From Macrolepiota albuminosa (lineage: Eukaryota; Basidiomycota; Agaricomycetes; Agaricales; Agaricaceae): DNA of 64,000 bases. Below are positions 11,505-22,667 of the stretch, piece after piece. The translations under genes and the position numbers were made by a program. Within the stretch, counting starts at the first letter, position 1, and the number at the start of each line of letters is the position of its first letter. The stretch lies in the NCBI GenBank assembly GCA_027475525.1, contig JAMWFC010000113.1, forward strand, positions 744,001-808,000, read 5' to 3'. Under the pieces are notes generated by a model. It made no database searches. It was not told where the DNA came from and was given only the letters and a program-made list of their open reading frames with translations.

Positions 11505-12525
11505 TGTCAGGTTCCGCTGAATCGGGGGCTTTCCGGGAAAGCGACGCCCTTACGATGCGGACTTGATCTACGGATACTCGGGTGTCTGGAACTCCGGGGC
11601 TAGGACTCCGGGGTTCAAGACGAGGACAGGGGTAATCCCGGGAGAGGGGACTAGAGTCCGGGGGTTTTGGATGAGAGTGGCTGGGAGTTAGAGGGGGTCG
11701 AGTCGTGAACCGGAGGTTCTAAGACGAGACCAAGTTAGTAATTTTGGATGAGAGTGGCTGGGAGTTAGAGGGGGTCGAGTCGTGAACCGGAGGTTCTAAG
11801 ACGAGACCAAGTTAGTAATTAAGAGTCGCGAAGTGCGTACCAAGCTTAGAGCACGCGAATACTAAGGCGTGCCAGTCGAAGCGTACCAAACAAGGCGTAC
11901 CAGTCAAGCATGCGTACCAAGCTTAGAGCACGCGAATACTAAGGCGTGCCAGTCGAAGCGTACCAAACAAGGCGTACCAGTCAAGCAAGGGCACGCAATA
12001 TCCAAAGTAACAGTTATGCAATCTCAAGACTACCGAATACAACAGGGAGCTACGCTATAAGTACTACGGGGCCGGGTCTTGGGGTTCCGGGATGTCTGGG
12101 ATGGGTTCCGGGGGTCATTGAGTAGCGGCAGCTATAAGTACTACGGGGCCGGGTCTCGGGGTTCCGGGATGTCTGGGATGGGTTCCGGGGGTCATTGAGT
12201 AGCGGCAGGGGCTATATACCGGGATCGCGCGTGTGGGGCGCGCGATCAATTGGCGCGGATGGGGCCGTGATGCGTGATGCGCGATGTCCGGAGCGAGTCG
12301 CGTGATCCGATCGTTGATCGGGGCTGGGGGCGGCTGATGGCGGTTGATGCGTGATGCGCGATGTCCGGAGCGAGTCGCGTGATCCGATCGTTGATCGGGG
12401 CTGGGGGCGGCTGATGGCGGTGTCAGCGGTCGTGATGGCGGGGCGTGCCTGTGGGTCGGAGGGAGGGTCCCGGAGGGTGTTCCGGGGGTGTCCCGGGGTG
12501 GGCCCGGAGGGGAGGGGTCGTGACA
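11505..12525 (-). repeat. 5' LTR of element A
   Basis: Ends are TGTCAGGTTCC on the plus strand at 11505 and CGTGACA at 12525, i.e. TG...CA in sense orientation. The raw length is 1021 bp. Four 77-bp duplications (11665, 11834, 12054, 12268) reduce it to 713 bp, close to the 735 and 743 bp of the other LTR-A copies. Confidence 0.92.
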
Positions 12526-14951
12526 AATGCACCTTTTGCTTGCCCAGCATGCTGATCAGCAGCAAAGTGGAGAATCATACCATCAGTTTCATCAACAGAA
12601 TTTCCATGAAGATGGCGCCATCGAAGTGTCCTTCCTGTATCTAATTTGACTATTTCGCCAATCTCATAGAATAGTCGTTTATGGGCTGCAGCAGTTTGGC
12701 GGTTCAAAAAAACACGACAAAAAATGACACCTGAATAACAATCAGTGCAGTCAATATAGATATAAAAAAAGGCAAACTAGTATTAGCATTGCGATCAAGA
12801 CATGCAAGCTCAAATTCATAAAATCCAACTACGCGCTTGAAGCCAATATCACTTTAAATATATTGTGCATTCAAGAGTCGACGACTCCCCTCTTTACTCA
12901 TGCAAATGACCATTTGTATGTCTGTTGTTTGACCATTTTTCACAGGTTCATCTTCAATATGAATGGAAAGTGACGAGGAAGGAAGCTCTATAATTTTGCG
13001 AATATAGAGATCCTCAGATGACAGAGTGCGATCTTCATTTTCTTTGTAGCTTTTGACACCTAGTTTGAAAGTGTAAGATGTAGGTAGATTTTGTTCTGAA
13101 GAACAACACACCTTCCCAGCCTGTGCCCTCAGGATATAGTCTGTTTCTCTCTAGATCAATGATGTATGCCAGACGCTCACGGTTTGCCAAAGATGCATGA
13201 AGATCACTGAGTGTAGGTGAAGGAATGTCAGGTAGCATCTCACGAAGATGATTCTTTACAACAAGATGTCGTAGAAATTGCCGAGGTGTGAGGTCAGCAA
13301 GGTCAGTACCCAGACATTCAAGAAGATAGGCTACTTTAGAACGTATATGTGATGGTGTCTTCTGTGGTAACGGAATAGGATGGGGATGAACACCAGATGA
13401 TGTTATCAAAATCCAAGGACACTGCATTCGAAATTCTTCAAGTGGTTCAAAGATACGAAATTTGACATTGCAAGGTACATGTTTCATTTCTGGCTGCCAA
13501 GGTTGTCCATCTGGTAAGCGGTGATCACAAGCTGCGATCACCTTTAATATTAGCAATATTCAGTCAAACATCACTGATATAATACTCACGGCAGCATAAT
13601 TTCTGTGTTGAAAAGTTTGAAATAGTCAAACATTCAGCGAGAGGCCCAAAACCTGAAACAAATGCTGCTTGTTCAATGCGATCAAGTTTGTCTGTGTCTT
13701 CATTGAAGTATGCTTCCAAATAATCAAGGTCATAGCTTTCATCAAGGTGATGGACGTAATGATCACGACTATCTTTCTTGTAGTGCTCACATCTGTAACC
13801 AACTTCAGTAAATGACTCAAGGTATCTTAAGAAATGTGCATACTTAAGACACATCCTTTCTTGACCTAAATCATTGACATTATACTTCAAGATGATCCTG
13901 CCTTTACACTGTTCCGAAGTTGGTTTGTATCCATGTCGAGCCCTTTTAATTTGTGTTTGTGTTTTGTCGTAAGAAATCTGCTTGCTTTGAGATAATATGG
14001 TCTCTTCATATTCGGATGCTCTGCAGCCAACTTTCCGCACCGCAGCAATTAAAGCTGCTGTCTTGCGGAAAACATCACACTCAGGAGACGATGCCTCTAA
14101 TCGAGTTGACCGATCATTTGCAAGGCGTTCAGAGATAGCTTCCAGGGTGGCTGATGTATGAGGTACAGTCAATGCATCAATGTCTGTTTGAGGACAAACT
14201 TTGGAACCTTGACCTGACGATAAACCGTTGAAAAAGATGAGTTGCATTTCATTTAAAGTGACTACATACAAGTAAAATGACTTTCAACACAAGGAACACG
14301 CTCGCCGCTACTCATAGTCAACAAAGGGCATGTCACAGGCTTGCCAACCTGAGTATGCCCAGAGGGAAAACCAAGAGAATATGCAAAGTCATGAGCTGGG
14401 ATGCGCCACTTCTCAGGATCGCGCCTGAAAAGATATCCAACTGGGTCTTTATTGGTCTCGGGATATTCCACATAAGCCTGGGGGTCGTGATATTGGTAAA
14501 GCGTTGAAAGTGTTGTTTGCCGATTGATCTTCACCCCATATTTGATTGTTATATCCAATGGACTTGACAGATGTGAAGATTGCTGGAGTGGCGAGGATGA
14601 TGGAATGTCATAATTAGAGGATGACTGGGTTGGAGTGTGGCCAGGTGTGCTGGGTGTCAAACAAGAGGTCAGAGAATGAGGCCGGTTTGGCGATGGTGTA
14701 GTAGTCGCATGATAAGAGGGGGCAGGGCTCCGATTAGGAGTTGCACACACTTGACGATGTTCAGGCAAGGGTCTATTTTTGAGATATACAAGAACACGAG
14801 ACACCACTAATGAAATATCAGTAGACACAAGAATAGGTTCAGACCCAAGCATCGATGAAAGCTCCAGTACTTGTGAGCGTATGTCAACAAGTGTTTGTGC
14901 CTCTGGAGCCTCTGGATTGTTCAACAGGCTAGCAATTGACATGTGATTCAT
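12526..14951 (-). pseudogene. Multi-exon gene of a repeat-associated family, disrupted by element A
   Basis: Exons fit at 14270-14951, 13590-14213, 13112-13531, 13059 to about 12785, and about 12735 to 12526; the first three introns are 52-58 bp with GT-AG ends. The protein starts MNHMSIASLL, has a Ser/Pro/Thr-rich segment, then a Cys/His-rich region and the motif GVHPHPIPLP near 13380. The last exon contains RHLHGNSVDETDGMILHF and stops being this family where the element A LTR begins. One in-frame TAA near 12858 replaces a likely Gln codon (C to T). The missing C-terminus would lie left of the window. I recall similar proteins as highly repeated in Agaricomycete genomes and suspect a DNA-transposon protein, but cannot name the superfamily. 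Confidence 0.7.
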
Positions 14952-15672
14952 CGTTTTGAGCTGTCTTCAATGACGAGAGCACAAGACTTGCAACAGAGGG
15001 GAAAAATAATGACTTTCATTCCATTGACCCGTACATGTTCAGCAGACAAGCCGGAAGGGAAGAACTATCCTTCAAACTATCAGTGTATTGCTGCCACTAT
15101 GCAACTTCAATACATTAAGTTGCTTCCTCAATGAGAAGACCTATCTGTTGACTAGTAGGGCACCCATCAAGCAGTGCCAGCTCCGGGTCAAGCCAAATGT
15201 ACCAATTACCAGACCATATTGAGCTTGATTCAATGACTATTGTGCATAAATGAACACCTTGTGAGAGTGTGAATCACTTATACAGAAAGGAAAGGATAGT
15301 TTGACACATACCCGCCCCAGTGTATGCAAGGAGAACGATGTTGAACACAATGATTGTTTATAAATGAACACCTCGCAAGAGTGTGAATCAGTTATACAGA
15401 AAGGAAAGGGTAGTTTGACACATACCCGCCCCAGTGTAAGCGAGGAGAACAACGTTGAACAATGAGCGTGACAGACTCAATGTTTTTGCAAATCAAATGG
15501 TCAATAATTGTGCTTTATTATTTTCAGAAGGTTGAGTGGCAATGTTTGGTCTGTTTGGCTGAGTCATTGATGACATCAATTTTTGAACTGTCGGAACTTT
15601 CAGACCTCATTTCCGGCTGTCCAATGGGATCGTGATCGGATCGAGTTAGACAGATCGTCCCTCCCCTCCAGA
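14952..15672. other. Intergenic region with two copies of a 114-bp repeat
   Basis: No convincing gene. It includes an imperfect direct duplication at 15244-15345 and 15358-15460 (offset 114 bp, several substitutions), unlike the exact 77-bp class. Near 15630-15665 is a stretch resembling the end of the probable Copia LTR at 56420. Confidence 0.6.
15244..15460. repeat. Diverged 114-bp tandem duplication
   Basis: Two copies both contain ATAAATGAACACCT, TATACAGAAAGGAAAGG and ACACATACCCGCCCCAGTGTA. They differ at several positions, so this is a real older duplication, not an assembly overlap. Confidence 0.8.
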
Positions 15673-15940
15673 CAGGGACTGTATACTTGGATTGCATGTG
15701 TGGGGCGCACAATCAATTGGCGTGGAGGGAGCTGTGATGCGTGATGCATGATGGCCGGAAGCGAGTCGTGTGATCCGATTGTTGATCGGGGCTGGTGGCA
15801 GCTGATGGCGGTCCTTGATGCGCATGATGGCGGTGTCAGTAGTTGTGATGGCAGGGCGTGTCCTGTGGGGTCAGAGGGAGGGTCCCAGATGGTGTTCCGG
15901 GGGTGTCCTGGGGTGTTTCTGGAAGGGAGGGGTCGTGACA
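15673..15940 (-). repeat. Truncated LTR of the A family
   Basis: Covers the first part of the sense LTR, from TGTCACGACC at its right end to a break at about 15673; the rest is missing. It interrupts the tyrosine recombinase frame of DIRS-like copy I after KAIL, removing its catalytic half. It has many transitions compared with element A, so it is older. Confidence 0.85.
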
Positions 15941-15943
15941 ATA

Positions 15944-16376
15944 TGGCTTTCAGAAAATCTGGAGTGCACAGGAGCCTCTTTTTCTTCTTAGACAAAATTG
16001 GTGCTAATCTCTCAGCTGCTCTCAATAGTGCCTGCATTTGCCCTTCATCTATCTCCCACTTTACCCCGTGAAGCAAGTGCCACACTCTTATGCCAGCTAG
16101 GAAGTTCTTGATTGAGGATTTGGAGTAGGCTCCTGCCAATGCTGCGACGAAGGCTTCCAGGAGGCTGTGAGATGCTGGGGCTCTTTTTTTTTCAGGCACT
16201 TCTTTGAAATCACAGAAGACATGAAAAAGCAATAAGCCGGTGCCATAGGTGGCTTTAGTTGCTTCTGCCCAAGCGGCGTTCATCACAGTGAAAACTCTTC
16301 TTAAGTCTTCTTCTGCTTCTGTGTTGCTCCTTTCTACTCTGGTAATGCTGCTGGTATCCTTGACTGGCTTCCACAA
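15944..16376 (-). pseudogene. Tyrosine recombinase, N-terminal half (DIRS-like copy I)
   Basis: The frame shows the SAM-like core-binding half of a tyrosine recombinase (ATKATYGTGLLLFHVFCDF ... AYSKSSIKNFLAGIRVWHLL) and a Lys-rich hinge KKKKRLLCTPDFL. The catalytic domain with the Arg-His-Arg-Tyr residues is absent, because LTR-A sequence follows directly. It would have integrated a circular cDNA copy. Nearly the same segment is present in copy II at 51184-51495. Confidence 0.8.
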
Positions 16377-17394
16377 TTGGAGCCTGTCTTTGGCTACAAC
16401 ATGTGGTCAGAGTGCCGATGCTTCTGGTTTGCTTGGTCTGTACCTGAATTCCTGTCAGTTTTGCCAGCATTGTAGTACTTGGTGGCAAGTATTACTGTAG
16501 TTCTGGGGCTTATTCATCTACACCTGACTCTTTGTTGTCAACTCCCCAGCCTCCAGAACATATTTGATAGTCCAATTTCCCTTTTGGGAGGCATGTTTCG
16601 GTGCCACCAGTTCCACCATTCAACTTCTTGTTCCACTATTCCTCCAGATGTCTCTGATTGCCACTTCCCCATTTGCTTCAGCTCCATTTAGCACAATCCC
16701 ATTCATAGATCCTTCTTTCCTCTTTTAGTGCTTCCCTGCATTCCATGCTTCTTTTGACATCCCTCCATGCTTCTTTTCCTTTCCTCTTTCAGTCATGTCA
16801 AATCAAGCATTGTCAGATCTGATCTTGATTTAGATCATCACAAATTGATCCCATTTTTTCCTCTTTCAGTCATGTCAAATCAAGCATTGTCAGATCTGAT
16901 CTTGATTTAGATCATCACAAATTGATCCCATTTTGTCACTTCTGCCAGCTCCCATGATTCTCCTCCCCATTACAGTGGTTGGACTATTGTTGAGTGGATA
17001 GCTTGAGCTGGTCCCTGCCCTTTGTTCTGTACTGTCTGTGTATTTATTGAGGTGTTTTTGGAGATATAATTTGTTGAGACTGCTACCAGGAGGCTTACAG
17101 TTTTCAGCCTTATGATTAAATGTTTATTTTGACTTCTGGTGCATGTTGTGTCTCTGACTGCTGGTACAGCGTTGTATCAGCATTGTGCCTGTGGGAACCA
17201 CTCTCCCGCTTGTAGTTCTTCCACTTTGCTGGAAGATCGGTGCGTTTTTTTGTACATGCTTTGCTTGTCTTTGGGTGTGCACACAATGCTGGTTGGGAGG
17301 TGGCTTCTTGGCCAAGGAACCTCTTCATCAAAATTGAAGACCCAGTTCCTGAGAACACTCAGGATGGGAATGGCTGGCAAGAGAAAGTTTTAAG
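16377..17394. other. Degraded linker between RNase H and recombinase of DIRS-like copy I
   Basis: No frame of useful length matches the flanking domains. It includes one 77-bp duplication (16781). It is probably decayed DIRS sequence; I see nothing else in it. Confidence 0.5.
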
Positions 17395-19100
17395 GAGGGA
17401 ATTTTTCTTGGGAGGGGCCGTTGGCTGGGTTATACTCGCTTTGTATATATCTAGTGTGTATTTTGATTCTGAGCTGCTTACATGTTTTGTGTATGAGCTT
17501 GAACAATTCATTAATGCTTTTGTTCCAACTTCTGCCTGTCCACTACCCTTCCACAATGCCTCTGTTATCGCCAAAGACTTTGATGAACCGCTCTCTGTTT
17601 CTATGCTTTGCCATGGTGAATACCAGGAGGAGGAATCCTGCTGCTTCTGCCCATCTAATGTCCCTGCCTGACCTTTGCCAGCCTGGTTTGAGAATCCATG
17701 CTCTCCATTCTTGTCCAATAACAATGCCAATGCCCATGGTTGAGCTTGCGTCTGAGTAGGCCTGGATGTCGATGAATTTGCGTTATTCTGAAATTGGTCT
17801 CTCCATAGAAAGAGAAAGTATTCACTGCCACCAGTGCAAGTCCTTGGTTGTTCCTCTTGGCAGAGTTTGTGGCATAAATGGACAGTTATGGAATATTTCC
17901 AGGAAGGTTTCCAAGCTGGTGAGGTAAGCACAACCTTGAGGAACCATGCAGCACACGTGCAAGAGCTTTCCGTAAAGCTTCTGAGCATCTTTGAGGGTGT
18001 GGGTTTTAGACTTGTCCCAATTGGTGATTGCTTGAGCATATTTGTTCCATTTCTCTTCTGGTATGCTGACACAACACTCTGCCAGATTCCAGTGAAAGCC
18101 AATATAAGGAACTTCATCCCTGAAAGGTATGTCTTTTGCAGTTTCCCAAGGAACGCCCAGTTCCTCGGACAGTTTATCAATGTCTTGCATTGCATAGGTG
18201 TATTTGCTGTCTTCTTCTGACCTTGGAGAGCTTTCAGACAGGTCCACAATGGACATAGCCATATCTTCATCATATTTCTCATATTGTTCATCTGCTCCCC
18301 TCCTGCCACAGAACCAGATGCGCCCTCCTTTGTGCTTCTTGCCTCCTTCTTCTCTGATCTCTTTTGCCCACCTTTCTCTGGCTGCATTGTAATCTTGCAT
18401 GTATTCTTGCCTGATGCAAAAGAATACATGATTGTCAACCCACTTGGAGACTGGCCCCATGCCATGTGCTCTGATGATCTGGGCACTGGCATCTCCAACG
18501 ATGCCATAGCAGCTGCATCCAGAACCCAAGCCAAAGCAATCCATCATGTCAATAGCGAAGGAGTTGGGCTGCCAGAGTCTAACCACCAGACCAGGCCATT
18601 GCTCAGGTTTGATCGGAATAGTGTGGTATGCTTCCTTGACATCTCTGATTGCAGCTTGGGATCCTGGAGAAAGTCTTGCAATAAGCAAGAAGATGCTGCC
18701 AAATGTTCCCCAAGTACAAGGGAAAGCTGCAGAGTCAATCAAACTATTGATTGACTGAGAGAGGTTTGTGGCATGAGAAGAGTAGGGGTACAACAAATTT
18801 TGGATAAGCCTGAATTTTCCAGGCTTATTAGGCTTTGGTATGATGCTAAGAGGCGATGTTTGGAAGGGCCCAGGTACTGACCTTTGGCAAATTCAGTGTC
18901 AACAATCTTGTCAAATTTGTCTGCCAGTTGATGAATGGAGGATTTGTTGTCTGGCATGAAGCATTGGAATATCTCTGGTATCCCTGCATTAAAACCCCTT
19001 TCAAGGTCCTGCATGAGTGTGGGAAACATGGCAAGCAGATTGGCTTTTCTGATTTCTCTCTCCCAGGCTTCAGGCTTGTAGGGCATAGCAAATTTAAAGT
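17395..19100 (-). pseudogene. Reverse transcriptase-RNase H of DIRS-like copy I
   Basis: The RT fingers/palm are recognisable (GSQAAIRDVKEAYHTIPI, DMMDCFGLGSGCSCYGIVGD). The active site reads WVDN at 18431-18442 where copy II has WVDD, so the second catalytic Asp is Asn. RNase H follows with RWAEAAGFLLL, VFGDNRGIVEGW and a terminal NPANGPSQE matching the usual NPAD-PSR. The parts fall in three frames, and the frame shift inside RNase H near 17740 has no 77-bp duplication to explain it. Inactive by sequence. Confidence 0.85.
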
Positions 19101-19350
19101 TTTTGTGCAAGATCACATCTTTGAGCTCTGTGATCCTTTCTCCTGCAGCCTGAGCATTTGTGTTTGTGGTCATGGAAGAGAACTCTGCATTCCCTTGGCT
19201 TCTGCCAGTCAGTGCAAAGCTCCCTTCCTTCTGGGCTGATAAGCCTCCCATGCTTGTTTCTTGACATGTAGGCCTTCTGGCCGCTTCACAGTTCTTGAGC
19301 GGAGCAGTGCCAAATGTTGTGAGTGTGTTGACCGAGGCAAACTGTGCAGG
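19080..19350 (-). pseudogene. Gag-like Cys/His-rich region of DIRS-like copy I
   Basis: One minus frame reads ACTVCLGQHTHNIWHC, then after a TGA in place of Trp it continues through CTDWQKPREC and HKHKCSGCRRKDHRAQRC. Copy II at 53679-54041 has the same layout without that stop. The last part resembles a nucleic-acid-binding zinc knuckle. Confidence 0.75.
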
Positions 19351-19490
19351 CCACATTGGTCGAGTTGACTGCACCTGATGATGGACCTGTGGCTGCCTTT
19401 CTTTTCTTTCCTTGATCTAGAGGACTTGGCAGACTGTGAGTCTCTATCCTGACTCAGTGAGGCTGACCGCTTTCTTTTAGACTGGCTGGA

Positions 19491-19899
19491 AGTTGCCCAT
19501 GCCTTTACTTTGCTCCTGAGAGCGTTCAAGTCTATTGATAATTGCATATTGGTTGTACAGCAAAACACAAGCACCCACAGCCCAATGAATTTAGAGAAAA
19601 CCGTCTGGTCACACATTAACGGCAAATGCATAAGGTGCCCAGTCAAAATAAAGCAACAGAGACACATGTAGCAACATTCCCCAGAATATAGCAGATGGGA
19701 TTATAATGCACAGTCCCGTGCAAGCACAATTAAGCATAGCGCACAATGCATGATGCACCAAAATAAAGCCAACAAAATAAATTGTCATATGCAAAGGGCC
19801 ACAACAACATGTCTCCCGGTAAAGCAGTTGTGGTATAGAGCACGAGTAAAGTATGCAGGTTAAGGCAGTATGGCACATGGAGAAACATATAAATGAGGG
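19491..19899. other. Non-coding gap within the gag region of DIRS-like copy I
   Basis: No frame matches the DIRS proteins here. Copy II has a similar gap (54121-54409), so it may be an intron or a spacer between two ORFs of the element. Confidence 0.45.
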
Positions 19900-20325
19900 T
19901 TAAAGGTGAAAACCAAACTTGGCTAGCTCTGACAGGTCAACTTTTCCTGTGGACAACTTACCAGCCATTGCAGCGTTCTGCTTAGCATTGTATACCTGGT
20001 CTTTGAGGGTTCTGAGTACTCTGTTGTCTATTATACTAATGTCAAAGATGCCTGCTCTGGGTGGGTTCTTGATTTGGCAGTGCCACTCTCTCCTGACCCT
20101 GGCTTGATATAGTATGAGCACTTTCAGCCCATCACTGCCCTTGTTGCGGAGCTTGTGGTTGGTCAGACAAAAGAAGAAGGTGTGCATAGCATTGACCATA
20201 TTGTTGGGCCACCTTTCTTGAACTATGTTCTCTAAGAAGTTAGTGGACGCTATACACACTTGATCCCATGGCAAGTCTTCGTCCTGTAAAGCTTTATTCT
20301 TTGAACCCTTAAAATTTGTTACCGG
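19900..20325 (-). pseudogene. N-terminal gag-like ORF of DIRS-like copy I (truncated)
   Basis: Open frame ending in FGFHL-stop at 19900. It shares WDQVCIASTNFLE, LKVLILYQARV and LRTLKDQVYNAKQ with copy II. Its first part is removed where LTR-B starts at 20326, and the missing part is not found on the other side of element B. Confidence 0.75.
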
Positions 20326-21522
20326 TGATGATGCCAACTGTGGTTGGGTGCGCTGGACGTATACGCAGTACAACGCCGTCTCCAGCGCCTGGCGTACAGG
20401 TTTGTGAGGAGTCCCGGCAGGGTCCCGGTGTGCTCAAGCAGAGGTGATAGGGCGATGCGCTAGATGATAGCGCTTTGGGTGCTACCTAGCAAGTGGTAAG
20501 CGTCGTAGTTTAGGAGAAGTTATAGAGAATAAGACGAATAGCACAGCGTAGCGTGCCCGTAGGTGGCACCGTAAACGACGAAGACGAGATAGATGAAGCT
20601 AGCGCCGAACTTGGTGACAAAGTCAGGCAATGCTAGCGCAATTTGAACGCTAAGTGTAACTGGGTGCTCAAGAGGTTACGATTCGTTGTTATATACATGG
20701 CAAGTAGCTAGTTTTTATACTATGCGCTACGGTATTTCCAAAATAAGTCCATTGACGGTGCTACCAATTAGCGCCTCTCTTCATGACTGTAGCTAACGGC
20801 CACCTGTCAACGGCGACCTGCAGCACATGGGTGACGGCGACCAACGGCGACTCTAAAACTACTTAGAAGTGGTACGAGTTTGCTCACTTTTTGATGTAAT
20901 TTAATTGGCCATGCCATCCTGGGGTATGGTCGGGGAATCCTCGACAGACGCCGTGAGCGCTAATTCCGGCGCTAAACATTGTACCATCTTTTGATAGATT
21001 TAAATGTTGGGTCTGCGTGTATCCTGTCTCGTCGTCATTGATTCCTTTAGACTTCTGATTGAGGTGCCTCGGTGATTGACAGCGCCAGTTGCTAACTCCT
21101 TTCAGTACTGATCGGGGTTTGGTCAGAGTCACCTCCCGCCGTTGTGCTAGCGCTATGAGTTCTGGGCCTTCTTGGTTTTCAGTACTGATCGGGGTTTGGT
21201 CAGAGTCACCTCCCGCCGTTGTGCTAGCGCTATGAGTTCTGGGCCTTCTTGGTCTTTAAAGTAACTGAGTAGAGGGCGCTGAGGGGCTGATACTGGTGAT
21301 TGAGATGAATGGATAAGTCTTGCCATAGAGCGCCCGTGCTAGGGCTGCTCTGTACCCAAGGCTGGTCGCTAGAGTCTCTAGTGTGTCAAGTGTTGGTCGG
21401 CCTATAATGTCTCTGCTAGGGCTGCTCTGTACCCAAGGCTGGTCGCTAGAGTCTCTAGTGTGTCAAGTGTTGGTCGGCCTATAATGTCTCTTGATGCGCT
21501 CAGTCCGAGTAGAAGCCTATCA
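20326..21522 (-). repeat. 3' LTR of element B
   Basis: Begins TGATGATGCCAACTG and ends AAGCCTATCA on the plus strand. The raw length is 1197 bp; two internal 77-bp duplications (21101 and 21337) reduce it to 1043 bp, equal to the corrected 5' LTR. A third duplication (21515) crosses its inner border. Confidence 0.92.
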
Positions 21523-21534
21523 TCTCCCCCCAAC
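21523..21534 (-). promoter_or_regulatory. Polypurine tract of element B
   Basis: The sense strand reads GTTGGGGGGAGA immediately before the LTR start TGATAGG. It is repeated at 21600-21611 by a 77-bp duplication. Confidence 0.7.
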
Positions 21535-21688
21535 TGAAAAATTGACTGTCCTCAGTCAAACGCCGTCATTAATTTGACTGTGCTACGGTCCGCCTATCAT
21601 CTCCCCCCAACTGAAAAATTGACTGTCCTCAGTCAAACGCCGTCATTAATTTGACTGTGCTACGGTCCGTATAATGCTGCCGGCGCGT

Positions 21689-21696
21689 TATAAAAG
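21689..21696 (+). promoter_or_regulatory. TATA box of opposite-strand gene B1
   Basis: TATAAAAG lies 57 bp before the start codon of B1 and just inside the 3' LTR. This fits a separate promoter for the opposite-strand gene block. Confidence 0.55.
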
Positions 21697-21745
21697 TCGT
21701 TTTCAGCACTTTACCTTCCTGTGTTTTCCTTCCCATCTTTCCAGC

Positions 21746-22470
21746 ATGTCCACTCCTTTTGATGCCTCTGCTCTCCGCAATTTCCTGGCTAAGGCCTCCT
21801 ATTTATTTGATCGCACTAAGTCTGTCGGTCCCGCCAATGCACCACAAACCGTCCCTGGCATTATGCAACTCTATCGGCGCTGGCTTGTGGTCCGTGGCTC
21901 CGACAGTTCCTGGGAGCGGGGTGACGAAGTTCGCGAGTGGTGTGTGGCCCGGTACTGTAAGTACAAAGGTGCCGATTGGTTGCGCCCTTTTGCGGACCTT
22001 TTCGTAAGTTTATAAGTTTGATTTTGGCTTTGTGGCGCTAAGGTTCAGCACCCATACTAGGCTCCCTCCTTATCCGACGAGATCAACACGTTGTTGGCTA
22101 GTACCGAGGTCAGCGAAGTAAGTCCTTCCTTTTCTTCCCCCTTCTTCCACTGTTAATCCTTGAGTAGTCGGTTGCCACATCTCCCACCGTCGCCAGTCTT
22201 CCTACTGCCCCATCGGCCTCTACTGTCCCTTCTGTTCCTACTGCCCCTCCTTCTTCGACTTCTGTTCCACCTCCTTCCGTTCTTGGCAGCCCTTTTCGTG
22301 GCGCTGCTTCTTCTACTCGCCCTACCTCAAGCGCTGCTTCTCCCATCCGTACTGCCCCTCCCCATTCGGCCATCAAACATATTGCCATTTCCCGTAGTGA
22401 GCCACGACCCGGCCCGATGCGCCCAACTTCCCACAGTCCTCCGCGTAATTTTGCCATTGTTATTGAATGA
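21746..22470 (+). CDS. Opposite-strand gene B1 of element B (unknown, 205 aa)
   Basis: Three exons join in frame: 21746-22003, 22061-22117 and 22168-22470; introns of 57 and 50 bp have GT-AG ends, all in phase 0. The protein has a compact N-terminal half with conserved-looking Trp and Arg (YRRWLVVRGSDSSWERGDE, VREWCVARYC) and a Ser/Thr/Pro-rich low-complexity C-terminal half. I do not recognise the family. The terminal TGA sits where a CGA would extend the frame by about 20 codons, so B1 and B2 might once have been a single gene. Exon joins in phase without stops argue that it was recently coding. Confidence 0.65.
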
Positions 22471-22667
22471 GCGCCCCCTGCTCGTGCTAGTTCTCCCAAA
22501 CGTACCATGCGTTCCTTCCCTATCTTCCTTACTTCATTTTTCTGACTTCTCCCCTTCCAGATCAATCTCCCTGCTCGTGTTCCCCCTTTGTATGTCATAA
22601 GTGCTTTGCTCATTGTCGCTAGACTTTAGCGCCTAAATGTTAATGTCGATAGGCGCCTAACCAGACC

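Larger units (their letters stand above)
1..12525 (-). mobile_element. Gypsy chromovirus A (LTR retrotransposon with opposite-strand gene)
   Basis: A Ty3/Gypsy element read right to left. In sense order it has 5' LTR (11505-12525), primer site, gag, pol (two proteases, RT, RNase H, integrase, chromodomain), a spliced gene on the opposite strand, polypurine tract and 3' LTR. The window opens 79 bp inside the 3' LTR, so its outer edge and target duplication cannot be seen. On the right it lies inside a gene of another repeated family. The element is GC-rich. Most apparent breaks coincide with 77-bp duplications that look like assembly artefacts; one probable genuine 1-nt deletion lies near 5797. 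It is the best preserved copy of its family here (compare 34433-46623). Confidence 0.93.
15941..20325 (-). mobile_element. DIRS-like retrotransposon copy I (interrupted at both ends)
   Basis: Sense order right to left: N-terminal gag-like region (20325-19900), zinc-finger region (about 19350-19080), RT (about 19100-17830), RNase H (about 17800-17395) and the N-terminal half of a tyrosine recombinase (16376-15944). No integrase is present. RT-RNaseH-tyrosine recombinase without integrase is the DIRS order. The left end is cut by an LTR-A fragment and the right end by element B. It is homologous throughout to copy II at 51076-56097. Several stops and frame changes show it is dead. Confidence 0.85.

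Noticed and set aside
15748..16071. Plus-strand ORF through the LTR-A fragment
   Set aside because: It is LTR sequence fused to the reverse of the recombinase frame.
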